Source: Croceibacterium_B sp963811255 | Lineage (GTDB): Bacteria > Pseudomonadota > Alphaproteobacteria > Sphingomonadales > Sphingomonadaceae | Direction of reading: 5' to 3' | NCBI GenBank assembly: GCA_963811255.1 | Contig: CAWEQI010000003.1 | Location: 1,178,001 to 1,242,000 of the forward strand | DNA: 64,000 bases | In this document: piece after piece, positions 26,603 through 35,200 of the stretch | How the letters are laid out: every line of letters starts with the position of its first letter | How positions within the stretch are numbered: the stretch's first letter is position 1 | Program-made: the position numbers and the translations under genes | The notes under the pieces: generated by a model | Database searches by the model: none | What the model was told of the DNA's origin: nothing | Seen by the model: the letters and a program-made list of their open reading frames with translations, nothing else

Positions 26603-27877
26603 ATGAGCCAGGCGTCCCGTCATCCGCGCGACCCGATTGCCTGGCATTGGCTGATCGCGCTGGTGTTCCTCGGGCTGGTGTCGATCCGGCTGACGATCCC
26701 GAGCGAACTCTATTTCGACGAAATTCACTACGTTCCCGCGGCGCGGGTGCTGATGAAGCTGTCGGAGCCGGTCAACACCGAGCACCCGCTGCTCGGCAAG
26801 GAGCTGATCGCGCTGGGCATGACGCTGTTCGGCGACGATCCGCTGGGCTGGCGGATCATGCCCGCGCTGTTCGGCACGCTCGGGCTATTCGCCGCGATGC
26901 GCGCGATGTGGTTCGCGAGCTGTTCGCGCTTCGCCTCGGTTGCGGCCGGGATCTTGATCGGCAGCGGGTTCATGCTGTTCGTCATCAGCCGGATCGCCAT
27001 GCTCGACGTGTTCATGGTGAGCCTGACGCTGGTCGCCTACTGGGCGCTCGCGGGAGCGGTGCGCGAGAATGAGACCGGCCGACGTCGGCTGGCGGTATGC
27101 GGCGTCACGCTGGGGCTCGCCATGGGCGCCAAGTGGAATGCCGTGCCGCTGGCGATGCTGCCGGGAATCGCCTTTGCCGTCGTGCGGCTCCAGGCCTCCG
27201 GCTGGCGCGCCTTTACGTCCAGCCGGGGTGCGCCGATCGCCGGGATCAGCCTCTGGGAAGCGGGGCTCTGGCTCGGGCTGGTGCCATTGGCCGTCTATGC
27301 GGCGACCTTCATTCCGGCGATGTTCTACGCCCACGATCCGCTCGCGCCGAGCCATCTGCTGGCGCTGCAGGGAGAGATGATTTACCTGCAGCGCGAGGTG
27401 GTCAAGCACCATCCTTATCAGAGCGTATGGTATCAGTGGATCACCGACTGGCGGCCGATCTGGTTCGCCTACAAGACCTATGATGGAGCCCAGCGGGGCG
27501 TGCTGATGATCGGCAACCCGCTGACCATGCTGCTCGGGCTGGTTGCCCTGGTCTGGGCGGGAGTCTGGGGCGTCTTCGAACGGCGAAGCGACGCGCTGGC
27601 GCTGTTCGTGCTCTACGCGGTCGCTATCGGCACCTGGGTCGTCGCCCCCAAGCCGGTGCAGTTCTATTACCATTACCTGCTGCCGAGCTGCTTCCTGATG
27701 GGCGCGCTGGCGCTCGCGCTCGACCAGATGTGGCGGCGCGGACGCAGGTACGTTCCGCTGCTGGTCCTGGCCGGGAGCGTCGCCCTGTTCGCCTACTTCT
27801 GGCCGATCCTCAGCGCGGCGCCGCTAGCCGGGCGCTATACGTTCACGCGCTGGATGTGGCTCCCCAGCTGGCGTTGA
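26603..27877 (+). CDS. PMT-family protein mannosyltransferase-like glycosyltransferase
   Basis: A 424-aa polytopic membrane enzyme of GT39/PMT type, which moves a sugar from a polyprenyl-phosphate donor onto protein or lipid on the outer face of the inner membrane. The key acidic pair is in ELYFDEIHYVPAARVL, followed by EHPLLGKELIALG, a usual PMT motif. Many hydrophobic helices follow (LVSLTLVAYWALAGAV; LTMLLGLVALVWAGVWGV). A DPM1-like synthase at 30334-31482 could supply the donor. Confidence 0.88.
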   Translation: MSQASRHPRDPIAWHWLIALVFLGLVSIRLTIPSELYFDEIHYVPAARVLMKLSEPVNTEHPLLGKELIALGMTLFGDDPLGWRIMPALFGTLGLFAAMRAMWFASCSRFASVAAGILIGSGFMLFVISRIAMLDVFMVSLTLVAYWALAGAVRENETGRRRLAVCGVTLGLAMGAKWNAVPLAMLPGIAFAVVRLQASGWRAFTSSRGAPIAGISLWEAGLWLGLVPLAVYAATFIPAMFYAHDPLAPSHLLALQGEMIYLQREVVKHHPYQSVWYQWITDWRPIWFAYKTYDGAQRGVLMIGNPLTMLLGLVALVWAGVWGVFERRSDALALFVLYAVAIGTWVVAPKPVQFYYHYLLPSCFLMGALALALDQMWRRGRRYVPLLVLAGSVALFAYFWPILSAAPLAGRYTFTRWMWLPSWR

Positions 27878-27886
27878 GTTCTAATC

Positions 27887-28078
27887 CTAGCGCCCCGGCA
27901 GGCGCCTGACGTCCTTCGGTCCGGCGAACAGCCACACGAGAAAGCCGAGGAACGGGAAAATCAGGATGCCGATCAGCCAGCCGACCTTCGCCCCGTCCGA
28001 ACTGCGGCTCCTGAACACGTTGAGGATCGCCCAGACATCTAGCCCCAAGAGCAGGGCGCCGAGCAAGAGATGAAACAT
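27887..28078 (-). CDS. PLDc_N domain small membrane protein
   Basis: A 63-aa protein. The ATG at 28078 follows GAAGGAAG. Two transmembrane helices (LLLGALLLGLDVWAILNVF; VGWLIGILIFPFLGFLVWLF) flank SRSSDGAKVGW, and the end is AGPKDVRRLPGR. This is the PLDc_N fold, the N-terminal membrane piece of cardiolipin synthases, here on its own. A perfect inverted repeat lies 23 bp upstream. Confidence 0.82.
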   Translation of the reverse strand: MFHLLLGALLLGLDVWAILNVFRSRSSDGAKVGWLIGILIFPFLGFLVWLFAGPKDVRRLPGR

Positions 28079-28100
28079 GGCGTCTTCCTTCGACAGCTGC

Positions 28101-28120
28101 TGTATTAGAGATATAATACA
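28101..28120. promoter_or_regulatory. AT-rich perfect inverted repeat, candidate operator
   Basis: TGTATTA-GAGATA-TAATACA, perfect 7-bp arms, lies between the peptidase stop and the PLDc_N start. AT-rich boxes of this form are typical of GntR (YtrA) or PadR repressors, which often control small membrane proteins. No such regulator gene is in the window. The same bases could also be a -10 region. Confidence 0.5.
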
Positions 28121-28159
28121 CACAGCGGCGAACGCAAGGCCCGCCACGCCGGCCGGCAA

Positions 28160-30259
28160 TCAATCCATCAGTTTGCGGGTGAAATAGACCATCATCTGCG
28201 CGGTCATGATCGCCGACTGCCTGGCGTCGGCGCCCGAGCCGTGGCCGCCCTCGGTGTTCTCGTAATAGTAGAACGGCAGCCCGTACGCCTCCATCCGCGC
28301 GGCGAACTTGCGGGCGTGCTGCGGGCCCACGCGGTCGTCCTTGGAGGTGGTGAAGATGTACGGCTCGGGATAAGCCACGCCACGCTTGAGGTTCTGGTAC
28401 GGCGAGGTTCGTTCCCAGAACGCCTTCACGTCGGGGTCGGCGTCGACGTCGCCGTATTCGCCCTGCCACGAGGCGCCGCGGGCGATGTGGGCGATGCGGA
28501 TCATGTCGAGCAGCGGAATCTCGATCGCGATGGCGTGGTAGAGCTCGGGATGCTGGGTCATTTCGACGCCCATCAGCAGCCCGCCGTTAGAGCCGCCGTA
28601 GATGCCCAGCCGCCGGGGCGAGGTGATCCCGCGCCTCTCCAGGTCCTTGGCCACGGCGGCGAAGTCGTCGTAGGCGGTCTGCCGTTTGGTCTTCAGCGCC
28701 GCCTCGTGCCACGCCGGGCCGAACTCGCCGCCGCCGCGGATGTTGGCGAGCACGAAAGCCCCACCCCGCTCGAGCCACAGCTTGCCGATGGTGCCCGAAT
28801 AATACGGCGTCTTGCTGACCTGGAAGCCGCCGTAGGCGGTCATCAGCGTCGGCGTCGAACCGTCGAGCTTCATCCCCTTGCGATGGACGACGAAGTACGG
28901 GATCCGGGTCCCGTCGGTCGATGCCGCGTCGAGTTGCTCGACGACATCGCGCGACGCGTCGAACCAAGTCGGCGCGTGCTTGAGCGCCTGAGGTGCGCCG
29001 GGCGCCACGACGTCGTCGGCGTAAAGCGTGCTCGGCGTCAGGAACCCTTCCGCGGTGAGGAATACGCGGTCGCTGTAGTCGTCGGCCGCCGCCACGCCGA
29101 GCGTCAGGTTGTCGGGCAGATCGACCTGCTGTCGGGTCCAGCCGCCGCCGGGCCGCGGCGCGACCGCAAACACCCGCCCGTTGACGTTGTCGAGCGTGCT
29201 CAGCAGCAGGCGGTCCTTGGTCGAGGCGATGCTTTCGAGCGCGTCGCGCGGGCCGGGCTGCCACACCAGCTCGGGCGCCAGGTTGCCGGGGTCCGCCTTG
29301 AGCGCGGCGAGATCGAGCGCGACGACCGAGCCGGCCTTGTACGTCTTGTCGCCGACGGACCAGTCCTCGTCGAGCGAGACGATCGCCTTGCCGCCGACCA
29401 GAGTCGCCACCGAAGCCTTTTCCGGAATCGCCAGCTTGGTGACGGTGTCGCCTTTCAGCACGAAGGTTTCGGTGTGGAAGAAGTCCTTCGCCCGCTGGAT
29501 CAGCGTCAGCGTGTCGCCGGTTCCGTCGCGCAGAACTTGCGGGAACGCGCCGACGTCGTCCTTGTAGCCGCGGAACACCTCCTGCGCTTCGCTCAGCGGC
29601 TGTCCGCGGGTGACCCGCTTGACGATGTACGGATAGCCGGACTTGGTCAGGTCGTCGCCGGTCCAGTTGGTCGCCACCAGCAGGTGGTCGGCATCTTCCC
29701 AGTCGTAGCTCTGCTGGCTCCGCGGGAAGCTGAAACCGCCTTTGACGAAGCTGTTGGTCGCCAGGTCGAACTCGCGCGATTCGATCGCGTCCTCGCCGCC
29801 GTCGGACAAGCCGATCATGCACAGCCGCTCCTCCGGCTTGAGGCAGGTCGCGCCCTTCCACACCCAGCTCTTGCCCTCGGCCTTGCCGAGCGCGTCAACG
29901 TCGAGCACCGTCTGCCAGTGCGGGTCGGCGGTGCGGTAATCGGCCGCCGTGGTCCGCCGCCACAGGCCGCGCAGATGCTGCTTGTCCTTCCAGAAATTGA
30001 AGATGCCGCCGTTGCGCAAGGTAGGCATCGGGATGCGATCCTCCGACGTGGCGATCTTCAGCGCCTCATCGTAGAAGCCTTGATACAGCGGATCGCCGCC
30101 GAGTTCCTTGACGGTCCGCTGATTGTGCTGCTCGACCCAGGCCATCGTCCGCGGCGTGTCCTGCTCGAGCCAGATGTAGGGATCGTCGATCACGTCCTGC
30201 GCCAGCGCGGCGACGGGGAGCAGCGCCGCGAGCGGCAGGGCAAGGCGAAGACAGCGCAT
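28160..30259 (-). CDS. Exported prolyl oligopeptidase-family serine peptidase
   Basis: A 699-aa S9-family peptidase with a signal peptide (LALPLAALLPVAALAQ), so it acts in the periplasm or envelope. The N-terminal part (residues of about 25-420) is the beta-propeller (PYIWLEQDTPRTMAWVEQHN start; repeated strands). The C-terminal hydrolase has the nucleophile GIYGGSNGGLLMGVEM, the acid in TTSKDDRVGPQHARKF and the base in TEGGHGSGAD. It should cleave short peptides, often after proline. The PLDc_N gene follows on the same strand. Confidence 0.95.
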   Translation of the reverse strand: MRCLRLALPLAALLPVAALAQDVIDDPYIWLEQDTPRTMAWVEQHNQRTVKELGGDPLYQGFYDEALKIATSEDRIPMPTLRNGGIFNFWKDKQHLRGLWRRTTAADYRTADPHWQTVLDVDALGKAEGKSWVWKGATCLKPEERLCMIGLSDGGEDAIESREFDLATNSFVKGGFSFPRSQQSYDWEDADHLLVATNWTGDDLTKSGYPYIVKRVTRGQPLSEAQEVFRGYKDDVGAFPQVLRDGTGDTLTLIQRAKDFFHTETFVLKGDTVTKLAIPEKASVATLVGGKAIVSLDEDWSVGDKTYKAGSVVALDLAALKADPGNLAPELVWQPGPRDALESIASTKDRLLLSTLDNVNGRVFAVAPRPGGGWTRQQVDLPDNLTLGVAAADDYSDRVFLTAEGFLTPSTLYADDVVAPGAPQALKHAPTWFDASRDVVEQLDAASTDGTRIPYFVVHRKGMKLDGSTPTLMTAYGGFQVSKTPYYSGTIGKLWLERGGAFVLANIRGGGEFGPAWHEAALKTKRQTAYDDFAAVAKDLERRGITSPRRLGIYGGSNGGLLMGVEMTQHPELYHAIAIEIPLLDMIRIAHIARGASWQGEYGDVDADPDVKAFWERTSPYQNLKRGVAYPEPYIFTTSKDDRVGPQHARKFAARMEAYGLPFYYYENTEGGHGSGADARQSAIMTAQMMVYFTRKLMD

Positions 30260-30333
30260 CGGCGGGAAACTTTCGAAATCGGCGATGTCACTTTCTTATC
30301 GGCTGAGCCCAACAGTGCAACCGTGCCAAGGAC

Positions 30334-31482
30334 TTACTTGAAGCGGCCCCAGACGAACTTGCTCGACAGGGCGTAATTCCACACCGAGGCGATCGCGACG
30401 CCGATCAGCGCGGCGGCGTACCAGTGGACGCCGTTGGCGTTGAGCATCGCCGCCACCGCGACATTCGCGAACGCACCTATCGCACAGGTGAGGCAGAACT
30501 TGCCCCAGCCGAAGCACAGCGCCCTCAGCCCGGACAGCTTCTGGTCCCGATAGGTCAGCAGATTGTTGAGCCAGAAGTTGAAGGTCATCGCCACCAGCGC
30601 GGCGGTGGCCTGCGCCAATGTGAACGGCACATGCCCCAGCTTGTAGAGCGGCGTCAGCACGGCCATGTGCACCCCCACGCCGAGCGCGCCAACGGTGCCG
30701 AACAGCGCGAAGCGGGTGGGAATGAACCGGCCAAGCCAGCGTTCGTAGAGGCCGGCGAGAAAGTCGAGCACGACCGCGTTGTCGAGCTTGCTTTCGCCAG
30801 AGGCGCGTTCGGCGAACTTCAGGGGAAATTCCTTCACTTTTAGCGGCGGATGCGCGGTGGCGAGGATGTCGAGCATGATCTTGAAGCCGATGCCCGAAAG
30901 CCGGTCGGCCTGCTTGCGCAGCTGATCGGTGCGCAGCAGGAAATAGCCGCTCATCGCGTCCGATAGCTCGGTCCCGGTGAGCTTGCGGGCAAGCGCGTTG
31001 GCGATCCGCGAGCCCTTCTCGCGGCCCTTGCTCGAAAGCCCTTCGGCGCTGCCGCCGGCGGCGAAGCGGCTGGCGTAGGCGAGATCGTAGTCGCCCGACT
31101 TTACCGCGCCGAGCATGTCGAGCAGCAAGGCCGGATCGTGCTGATGGTCGGCGTCCATCACTGCGACGAAGGGCGCGGCGGTGGCGCACATCCCCTCGAT
31201 CGCCGCGCTGGCCAGGCCGCGGCGGCCGATCCGCTCAATCACCCGGATGCGCGGGTCGCTGCGGGCGATATCGCGCAGCAGCTCGGCAGTCCCGTCGCGG
31301 CTGTTGTCGTCGACGAACACCGCTTCCCAGCCGTTCGGTCCGAGCGCCTGCTCGAGCCGGGCGACCATCGGCGCGATGTTGGCCCGCTCGTTGAGCGTGG
31401 GCAGGACGATCGCCAGCTCGAGCGGCTCGGGGAGGCTTTGCCCGGCCACTTCGACAGCATCGACGATCTGCATTTCTCTCAT
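30334..31482 (-). CDS. DPM1-like glycosyltransferase fused to GtrA domain
   Basis: A 382-aa two-domain protein. Residues of about 15-240 are a GT2 domain of dolichol/polyprenyl-phosphate mannose synthase type: AIVLPTLNERANIAPMV, EAVFVDDNSRDGTAELL, FVAVMDADHQHDPALLLDML, and the SDAMSGYFLLRTDQL motif. The rest is a GtrA domain with four helices (ALFGTVGALGVGVHMAVLTP; ALVAMTFNFWLNNLLTYRDQ). It should load mannose or glucose on the polyprenyl carrier at the inner membrane. ATG at 31482 or 31473. The PMT enzyme at 26.6 kb is a natural partner (inference). Confidence 0.9.
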   Translation of the reverse strand: MREMQIVDAVEVAGQSLPEPLELAIVLPTLNERANIAPMVARLEQALGPNGWEAVFVDDNSRDGTAELLRDIARSDPRIRVIERIGRRGLASAAIEGMCATAAPFVAVMDADHQHDPALLLDMLGAVKSGDYDLAYASRFAAGGSAEGLSSKGREKGSRIANALARKLTGTELSDAMSGYFLLRTDQLRKQADRLSGIGFKIMLDILATAHPPLKVKEFPLKFAERASGESKLDNAVVLDFLAGLYERWLGRFIPTRFALFGTVGALGVGVHMAVLTPLYKLGHVPFTLAQATAALVAMTFNFWLNNLLTYRDQKLSGLRALCFGWGKFCLTCAIGAFANVAVAAMLNANGVHWYAAALIGVAIASVWNYALSSKFVWGRFK

Positions 31483-31532
31483 ATCCACGGCCTCGCCGGA
31501 TACATGGTAAAGATCAAGAAAAGCTTGTCTGC

Positions 31533-31653
31533 CCGGAACGGGGAGGTGGCGCCGGCCGAAGGCCGGTGACGGAGGGGATTCGCCACAAGCGCTGCGCCCG
31601 GCCGCGAGTCCCCTCCACCGCACTTCGTGCGGTCCCCCTCCCCGTTCCGGGGA
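31533..31653. repeat. Long intergenic inverted repeat, copy A
   Basis: CCGGAACGGGGAG at the left and CTCCCCGTTCCGG at the right form 13-bp perfect ends around a body with GGCGCCGGCCGAAGGCCGG and CCTCCACCGCACTTCGTGCGG. Body wording matches the element at 33327-33486 (GGAGGGGATTCG, GCGCTGCG). Non-coding. Confidence 0.75.
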
Positions 31654-31656
31654 GGC

Positions 31657-32715
31657 TCACAGCCGCGCGACAACCGCATCGCCGATCTCGCGGGTGCCGG
31701 CCGTCCCGCCGAGGTCGGCGCCCTTGACGCCGTCGGCGAGCGCTTGGGCCACGGCGCGCTCGATCCGTGCCGCGTCGGCTTCGCGGCCGAAGGAATGGCG
31801 CAGCATCATCGCCGCCGAGAGGATCATCGCCATCGGGTTGGCCTTGCCCTCCCCGGCGATGTCGGGCGCGCTGCCGTGGATCGGCTCATAGAGGCCCTTG
31901 GTCCCGAGTTCGGTCTGCTGCTCGCCGAGCGAGGCGCTGGCCAGCAGGCCGATCGAGCCGACGCACATGCTCGCCTGGTCGGAGAGGATGTCGCCGAACA
32001 GGTTTCCGGTGACGATCACGTCGAACTGACCGGGATCGCGCACCAGCTGCATCGCCGCGTTATCGACGTACATGTGGCTGAGCTCGACGTCGGGGTATTC
32101 GGCGGCGGTCTCGACCACCACTTCGCGCCACAGCTGGCTGGTTTCCAGCACATTGGCCTTGTCGACGCTGGTGAGCCGCTTCTGGCGCCCCCGCGCCGCG
32201 CGGAAGCCGACATGGGCGATGCGGCGCACTTCATCCTCGGCATAGGACATGAAATCGAAGCCCTGGCGGCGCCCATCGTCGAGCGTGCGGATCGCCTTCT
32301 CGCCGAAATAGACGTCGCCGTTGAGCTCGCGGACAATCAGCAGGTCGATCGCGCTGGCGATTTCGGGACGCAGCGCCGACAAATCCTCGAGGCCCGGAAA
32401 CATCGTCGCCGGTCTGAGGTTGGCGAACAAGCCGAGCGTCTGGCGCAGGCCGAGGATCGCCTGCTCGGGCCTCAGGTGCCGTTCCAGATTATCGCACGCC
32501 GGATCGCCGACCGCGCCGAACAGCACCGCATCGGCGGCTTTGGCGGCTTCGAGCGTCTCAGGCGGCAGCGGATGGCCGTGCCGACGATAGCCGGCGCCGC
32601 CGACGTCTGCTTCGGCATATTCGACGCCGGGCAGCTCGAGGGCATCGAGCACCTTGCGCGCCTCGACCGTGATTTCCGGGCCGATTCCGTCGCCCGGCAG
32701 TACCGCAATCTTCAT
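31657..32715 (-). CDS. leuB: 3-isopropylmalate dehydrogenase
   Basis: LeuB (352 aa) oxidises and decarboxylates 3-isopropylmalate with NAD, the third step of leucine synthesis. Seen: IAVLPGDGIGPEITVEARKV, LLIVRELNGDVYFG, the substrate/metal region SHMYVDNAAMQLV and VIVTGNLFGDILSDQASM, and the NAD loop LYEPIHGSAPDIAGEGKANP. ATG at 32715 overlaps the recO stop by 4 bp (ATGA), a translational-coupling arrangement. Other leu genes are not in the window. Confidence 0.97.
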   Translation of the reverse strand: MKIAVLPGDGIGPEITVEARKVLDALELPGVEYAEADVGGAGYRRHGHPLPPETLEAAKAADAVLFGAVGDPACDNLERHLRPEQAILGLRQTLGLFANLRPATMFPGLEDLSALRPEIASAIDLLIVRELNGDVYFGEKAIRTLDDGRRQGFDFMSYAEDEVRRIAHVGFRAARGRQKRLTSVDKANVLETSQLWREVVVETAAEYPDVELSHMYVDNAAMQLVRDPGQFDVIVTGNLFGDILSDQASMCVGSIGLLASASLGEQQTELGTKGLYEPIHGSAPDIAGEGKANPMAMILSAAMMLRHSFGREADAARIERAVAQALADGVKGADLGGTAGTREIGDAVVARL

Positions 32716-33308
32716 GCCATCCGTCCCAGCAAGTCCCTCAGTCGAGCGCGCGCGGCCATAACATCGCCGCGCCGGTCGGCAAGCAGGTAGTGGTCGAGCG
32801 GTGCAGCCAGTCTGTCCATGTCCGCAAGTATGTCCCCCAAGTCCTCGCCTGCCGGCCGCTCGCCGCCATAGCCAAGCTCCCGCAGCAGCAAGGCCTCGTA
32901 GCCGGCCAGCGCCTGCGCCCAGCCCCGCGCGGACGGCGCGTGACAGATGGCCGTCAGCAGCGCGCCCAGCGCTTGCCACAACGTCGGATAGGGGTGTCGC
33001 TCCGGCAATGCGCTGGCGGTGAGCGCGCAGACCCAGCCGATCGCCGCCGCCGGCAACGGCTCTCCGAGCCACGGTCCGCGGCTTTCAACCAGCTCCAGCC
33101 TGGCGAACGGCAATTGGCTGTCCGAGCGCGCGCGCAAGTCCGCCTCGACCAGGTTGCCGGGGATCACGACCGGCCGCATGCGTCGCCCGCGCCCGCCGGC
33201 GACATAGCCGGCGACCACGCCGGCGTCCTCGGTCAACAGGCGCGCAACAACTGCCGTCTCACCATGCGGGCGGGCAGCAAGCAGGATCGCAGGGGCGCGC
33301 AGGTGCAT
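32712..33308 (-). CDS. recO: DNA repair protein RecO
   Basis: RecO (198 aa, somewhat short) anneals single strands and loads RecA with RecF/RecR. Seen: RAPAILLAARPHGETAVVAR, LLTEDAGVVAGYVAGGRGRR, MRPVVIPGNLVEADLRAR (the OB-fold) and helical YEALLLRELGYGG. The usual zinc-binding cysteines after the ELGYG block are missing, as in many alphaproteobacterial RecO. Four-base overlap with leuB downstream makes an odd but firm pair. Confidence 0.92.
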   Translation of the reverse strand: MHLRAPAILLAARPHGETAVVARLLTEDAGVVAGYVAGGRGRRMRPVVIPGNLVEADLRARSDSQLPFARLELVESRGPWLGEPLPAAAIGWVCALTASALPERHPYPTLWQALGALLTAICHAPSARGWAQALAGYEALLLRELGYGGERPAGEDLGDILADMDRLAAPLDHYLLADRRGDVMAARARLRDLLGRMA

Positions 33309-33326
33309 GGATGGCGCTTACAGGTT

Positions 33327-33486
33327 CCTCCCCCATACGGGGAGGGGGACCATCCAAAGGATAGTGGAGGGGATTCGCGGCCGGACGCGACGTTTCTCGA
33401 AGCCACCGATCATCAGCGCTGCGCCAGGAGGTGAGTCCCCTCCGTCAGCCGCCTTCGGCGTCTGCCACCTCCCCGTACCGGGGAGG
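33327..33486. repeat. Long intergenic inverted repeat, copy B
   Basis: CCTCCCCCATACGGGGAGGG at the left and CCTCCCCGTACCGGGGAGG at the right, with GGAGGGGATTCGCGGCCGG in the body. It shares several blocks with 31533-31653, and the two bracket leuB-recO. Confidence 0.75.
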
Positions 33487-33490
33487 AAGT

Positions 33491-33739
33491 CTACTTCGAA
33501 AGCTTCGCTTCGAGTGCTTCGAGGCGCGCAGAGAGTTTCTCGTTCTCTTCCCGTGCCTTCGAGGCCATATCTTTGACTGCGTCGAACTCTTCGCGAGTGA
33601 CGAAGTCGAGCCCGCCGAGCGCCTCCTTCATGCGCCCGCGGGCGCTCTCGCGAGCCTCGCGGGTCATCCCGGCGAGCGTGCCGGCGGCGGCATTGGCGAC
33701 CTTGACGAAATCGGCAATCAGGGGATTTTCGCTTTGCAT
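33491..33739 (-). CDS. ubiK: UbiK/BMFP accessory factor
   Basis: An 82-aa helical protein of the UbiK (BMFP, formerly DUF526) family, an accessory factor for ubiquinone synthesis that binds UbiJ and membranes. The first half is amphipathic (PLIADFVKVANAAAGTLAG), the second a coiled coil (REEFDAVKDMASKAREENEK, then LSARLEALEAKL). Length and layout match the family. The tspO gene lies 38 bp upstream on the same strand. Confidence 0.9.
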   Translation of the reverse strand: MQSENPLIADFVKVANAAAGTLAGMTREARESARGRMKEALGGLDFVTREEFDAVKDMASKAREENEKLSARLEALEAKLSK

Positions 33740-33776
33740 GGCGTGCTATTTGGGCCGTGACCGCGGGCCCCGCAAG

Positions 33777-34331
33777 CTACAATTCGATGCGCGCGACCGC
33801 GTTCGAGCCGTTCGTCCCATCGGCCCCGGGATTTTGCTCGAGGAATTGCCAATTCAGCACCGTCGCGAACAAGATCCACGCGACATAGGGCACCATCAGC
33901 CATCCGGCGAGCCGCCGCACGCGCCAGAACAGGGCCGTTGTGACCAGCACCGTCACATCGAGCGCCAGCAGGATCGCCAGCGCGATCGTGATCTGGTGTG
34001 CGGCGAAGAACACCGGCGTCCAGGCGAGATTGATCGCCAACTGGATCACGAACGCGACGATCGCCGCGGCGCGGAACCGCGCGCCCCAGGCGGCACAGAC
34101 CAGCGCCAGGGCGACGCCCATCAGCGCGTAAAGCACCGTCCACACGATCGGGAAGGTCAGCGGCGGGGGGAAGGTCGAAGGCTTCTTGAGTCCGGTAAAC
34201 CAGGCGCTGTCGGCCATTCCACCGCCGAGCTTGCCGGACACGAAACCCAGCAGCAGGACCAGAGGCACCAGGAACAACGCCCAACGAAAGAAGCTGGCGC
34301 GAAGCTGTGCAGGAGAAGCAAGGCGGTTCAT
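33777..34331 (-). CDS. tspO: TspO/MBR family membrane protein
   Basis: A 184-aa TspO protein with five helices. Family motifs: AWFTGLKKPSTFPPP, FPIVWTVLYALMGVALALV, AINLAWTPVFFAAHQ and MVPYVAWILFATVLNW. Bacterial TspO binds porphyrins and cholesterol-like ligands and is tied to photooxidative and tetrapyrrole stress. The N-terminus has about 15 extra residues. It sits upstream of ubiK on the same strand. Confidence 0.93.
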   Translation of the reverse strand: MNRLASPAQLRASFFRWALFLVPLVLLLGFVSGKLGGGMADSAWFTGLKKPSTFPPPLTFPIVWTVLYALMGVALALVCAAWGARFRAAAIVAFVIQLAINLAWTPVFFAAHQITIALAILLALDVTVLVTTALFWRVRRLAGWLMVPYVAWILFATVLNWQFLEQNPGADGTNGSNAVARIEL

Positions 34332-34396
34332 CGGGCGTCCCTGTGATTCGCGGCCGAATATTGGCGAGGGTGATCGGCCCGCGCAATCCGCCCCGG

Positions 34397-35137
34397 TTAC
34401 ACCGTCCCCCGATGAGCCGAGACGAGAAATTCGACGTTTCCTTCGGGGCCGGTGATCGGGCTTTCGACGATGCCCTCGACGGCCCAACCGCCGCGCTCCA
34501 GCCACGCGCGGACTTCGGCGCACACCCTCGCATGGAGCGCCGGGTCGCGGACCACGCCGCCCTTGCCGACCTCGCCGCGGCCGACTTCGAATTGCGGCTT
34601 GATCAGCGCGACGAGCCGGCAATCGGGGGCAGCCAGTTCGAGCGGCCGCTCAAGCACTTTGGCGAGGCCGATGAACGACGCATCGCAGACAACCCAGCCC
34701 ACCGGCCGGTCGATCTGCTCGCGGGTGAGGGTGCGGGCGCTGGTCTGCTCCAGCACCGTCACCCGCGGATCCTGCCGCAGCTTCCAGGCGAGCTGGTTGG
34801 TGCCCGAATCGACCGCGAACACGTGTTCGGCGCCGCGCTGCAGCAGCACGTCGGTAAAGCCGCCGGTCGAGCTGCCGATGTCCATCGCCACCGCCCCGGC
34901 CGGATCGAGCCCGAAGTGATCGAGCGCTGCGCTGAGCTTGATGCCGCCGCGGCTGACCCACGGATGATCACGGCCCTTGACGGTGAGCTGCACATATTCA
35001 GCAACTTGCTGTCCGGCTTTCTCGATCTTTCGATCTCCGGCAAAGACCAGACCCGCCATCACCAAGGCCTGCGCCCGGGCGCGGCTCTCGGCCAGACCGC
35101 GAGACACCAGCAGCTGGTCGATGCGGTGCTTTGCCAT
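34397..35137 (-). CDS. tlyA: TlyA-type rRNA 2'-O-methyltransferase
   Basis: TlyA (246 aa) has an N-terminal S4 RNA-binding domain (HRIDQLLVSRGLAESRARAQ, then ALVMAGLVFAGD) and an FtsJ-like methyltransferase domain (WVSRGGIKLSAALDHFG; SAM site AMDIGSSTGGFTDVLLQRGA; RPVGWVVCDASFIGL; LIKPQFEVG). Family members methylate 16S or 23S rRNA with SAM; some relatives also affect membranes. ATG at 35137. Confidence 0.94.
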   Translation of the reverse strand: MAKHRIDQLLVSRGLAESRARAQALVMAGLVFAGDRKIEKAGQQVAEYVQLTVKGRDHPWVSRGGIKLSAALDHFGLDPAGAVAMDIGSSTGGFTDVLLQRGAEHVFAVDSGTNQLAWKLRQDPRVTVLEQTSARTLTREQIDRPVGWVVCDASFIGLAKVLERPLELAAPDCRLVALIKPQFEVGRGEVGKGGVVRDPALHARVCAEVRAWLERGGWAVEGIVESPITGPEGNVEFLVSAHRGTV

Positions 35138-35200
35138 GGGCGTGCGCTTAGCGGTTTCCGCCCGCTTGAGCCAATCGCGCGGCTCGGCCACAGAGGGGCG

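Noticed and set aside
28241..30376. 711-codon open frame on the plus strand opposite the prolyl oligopeptidase
   Set aside because: Antisense shadow; the minus-strand gene has a signal peptide and full catalytic triad.
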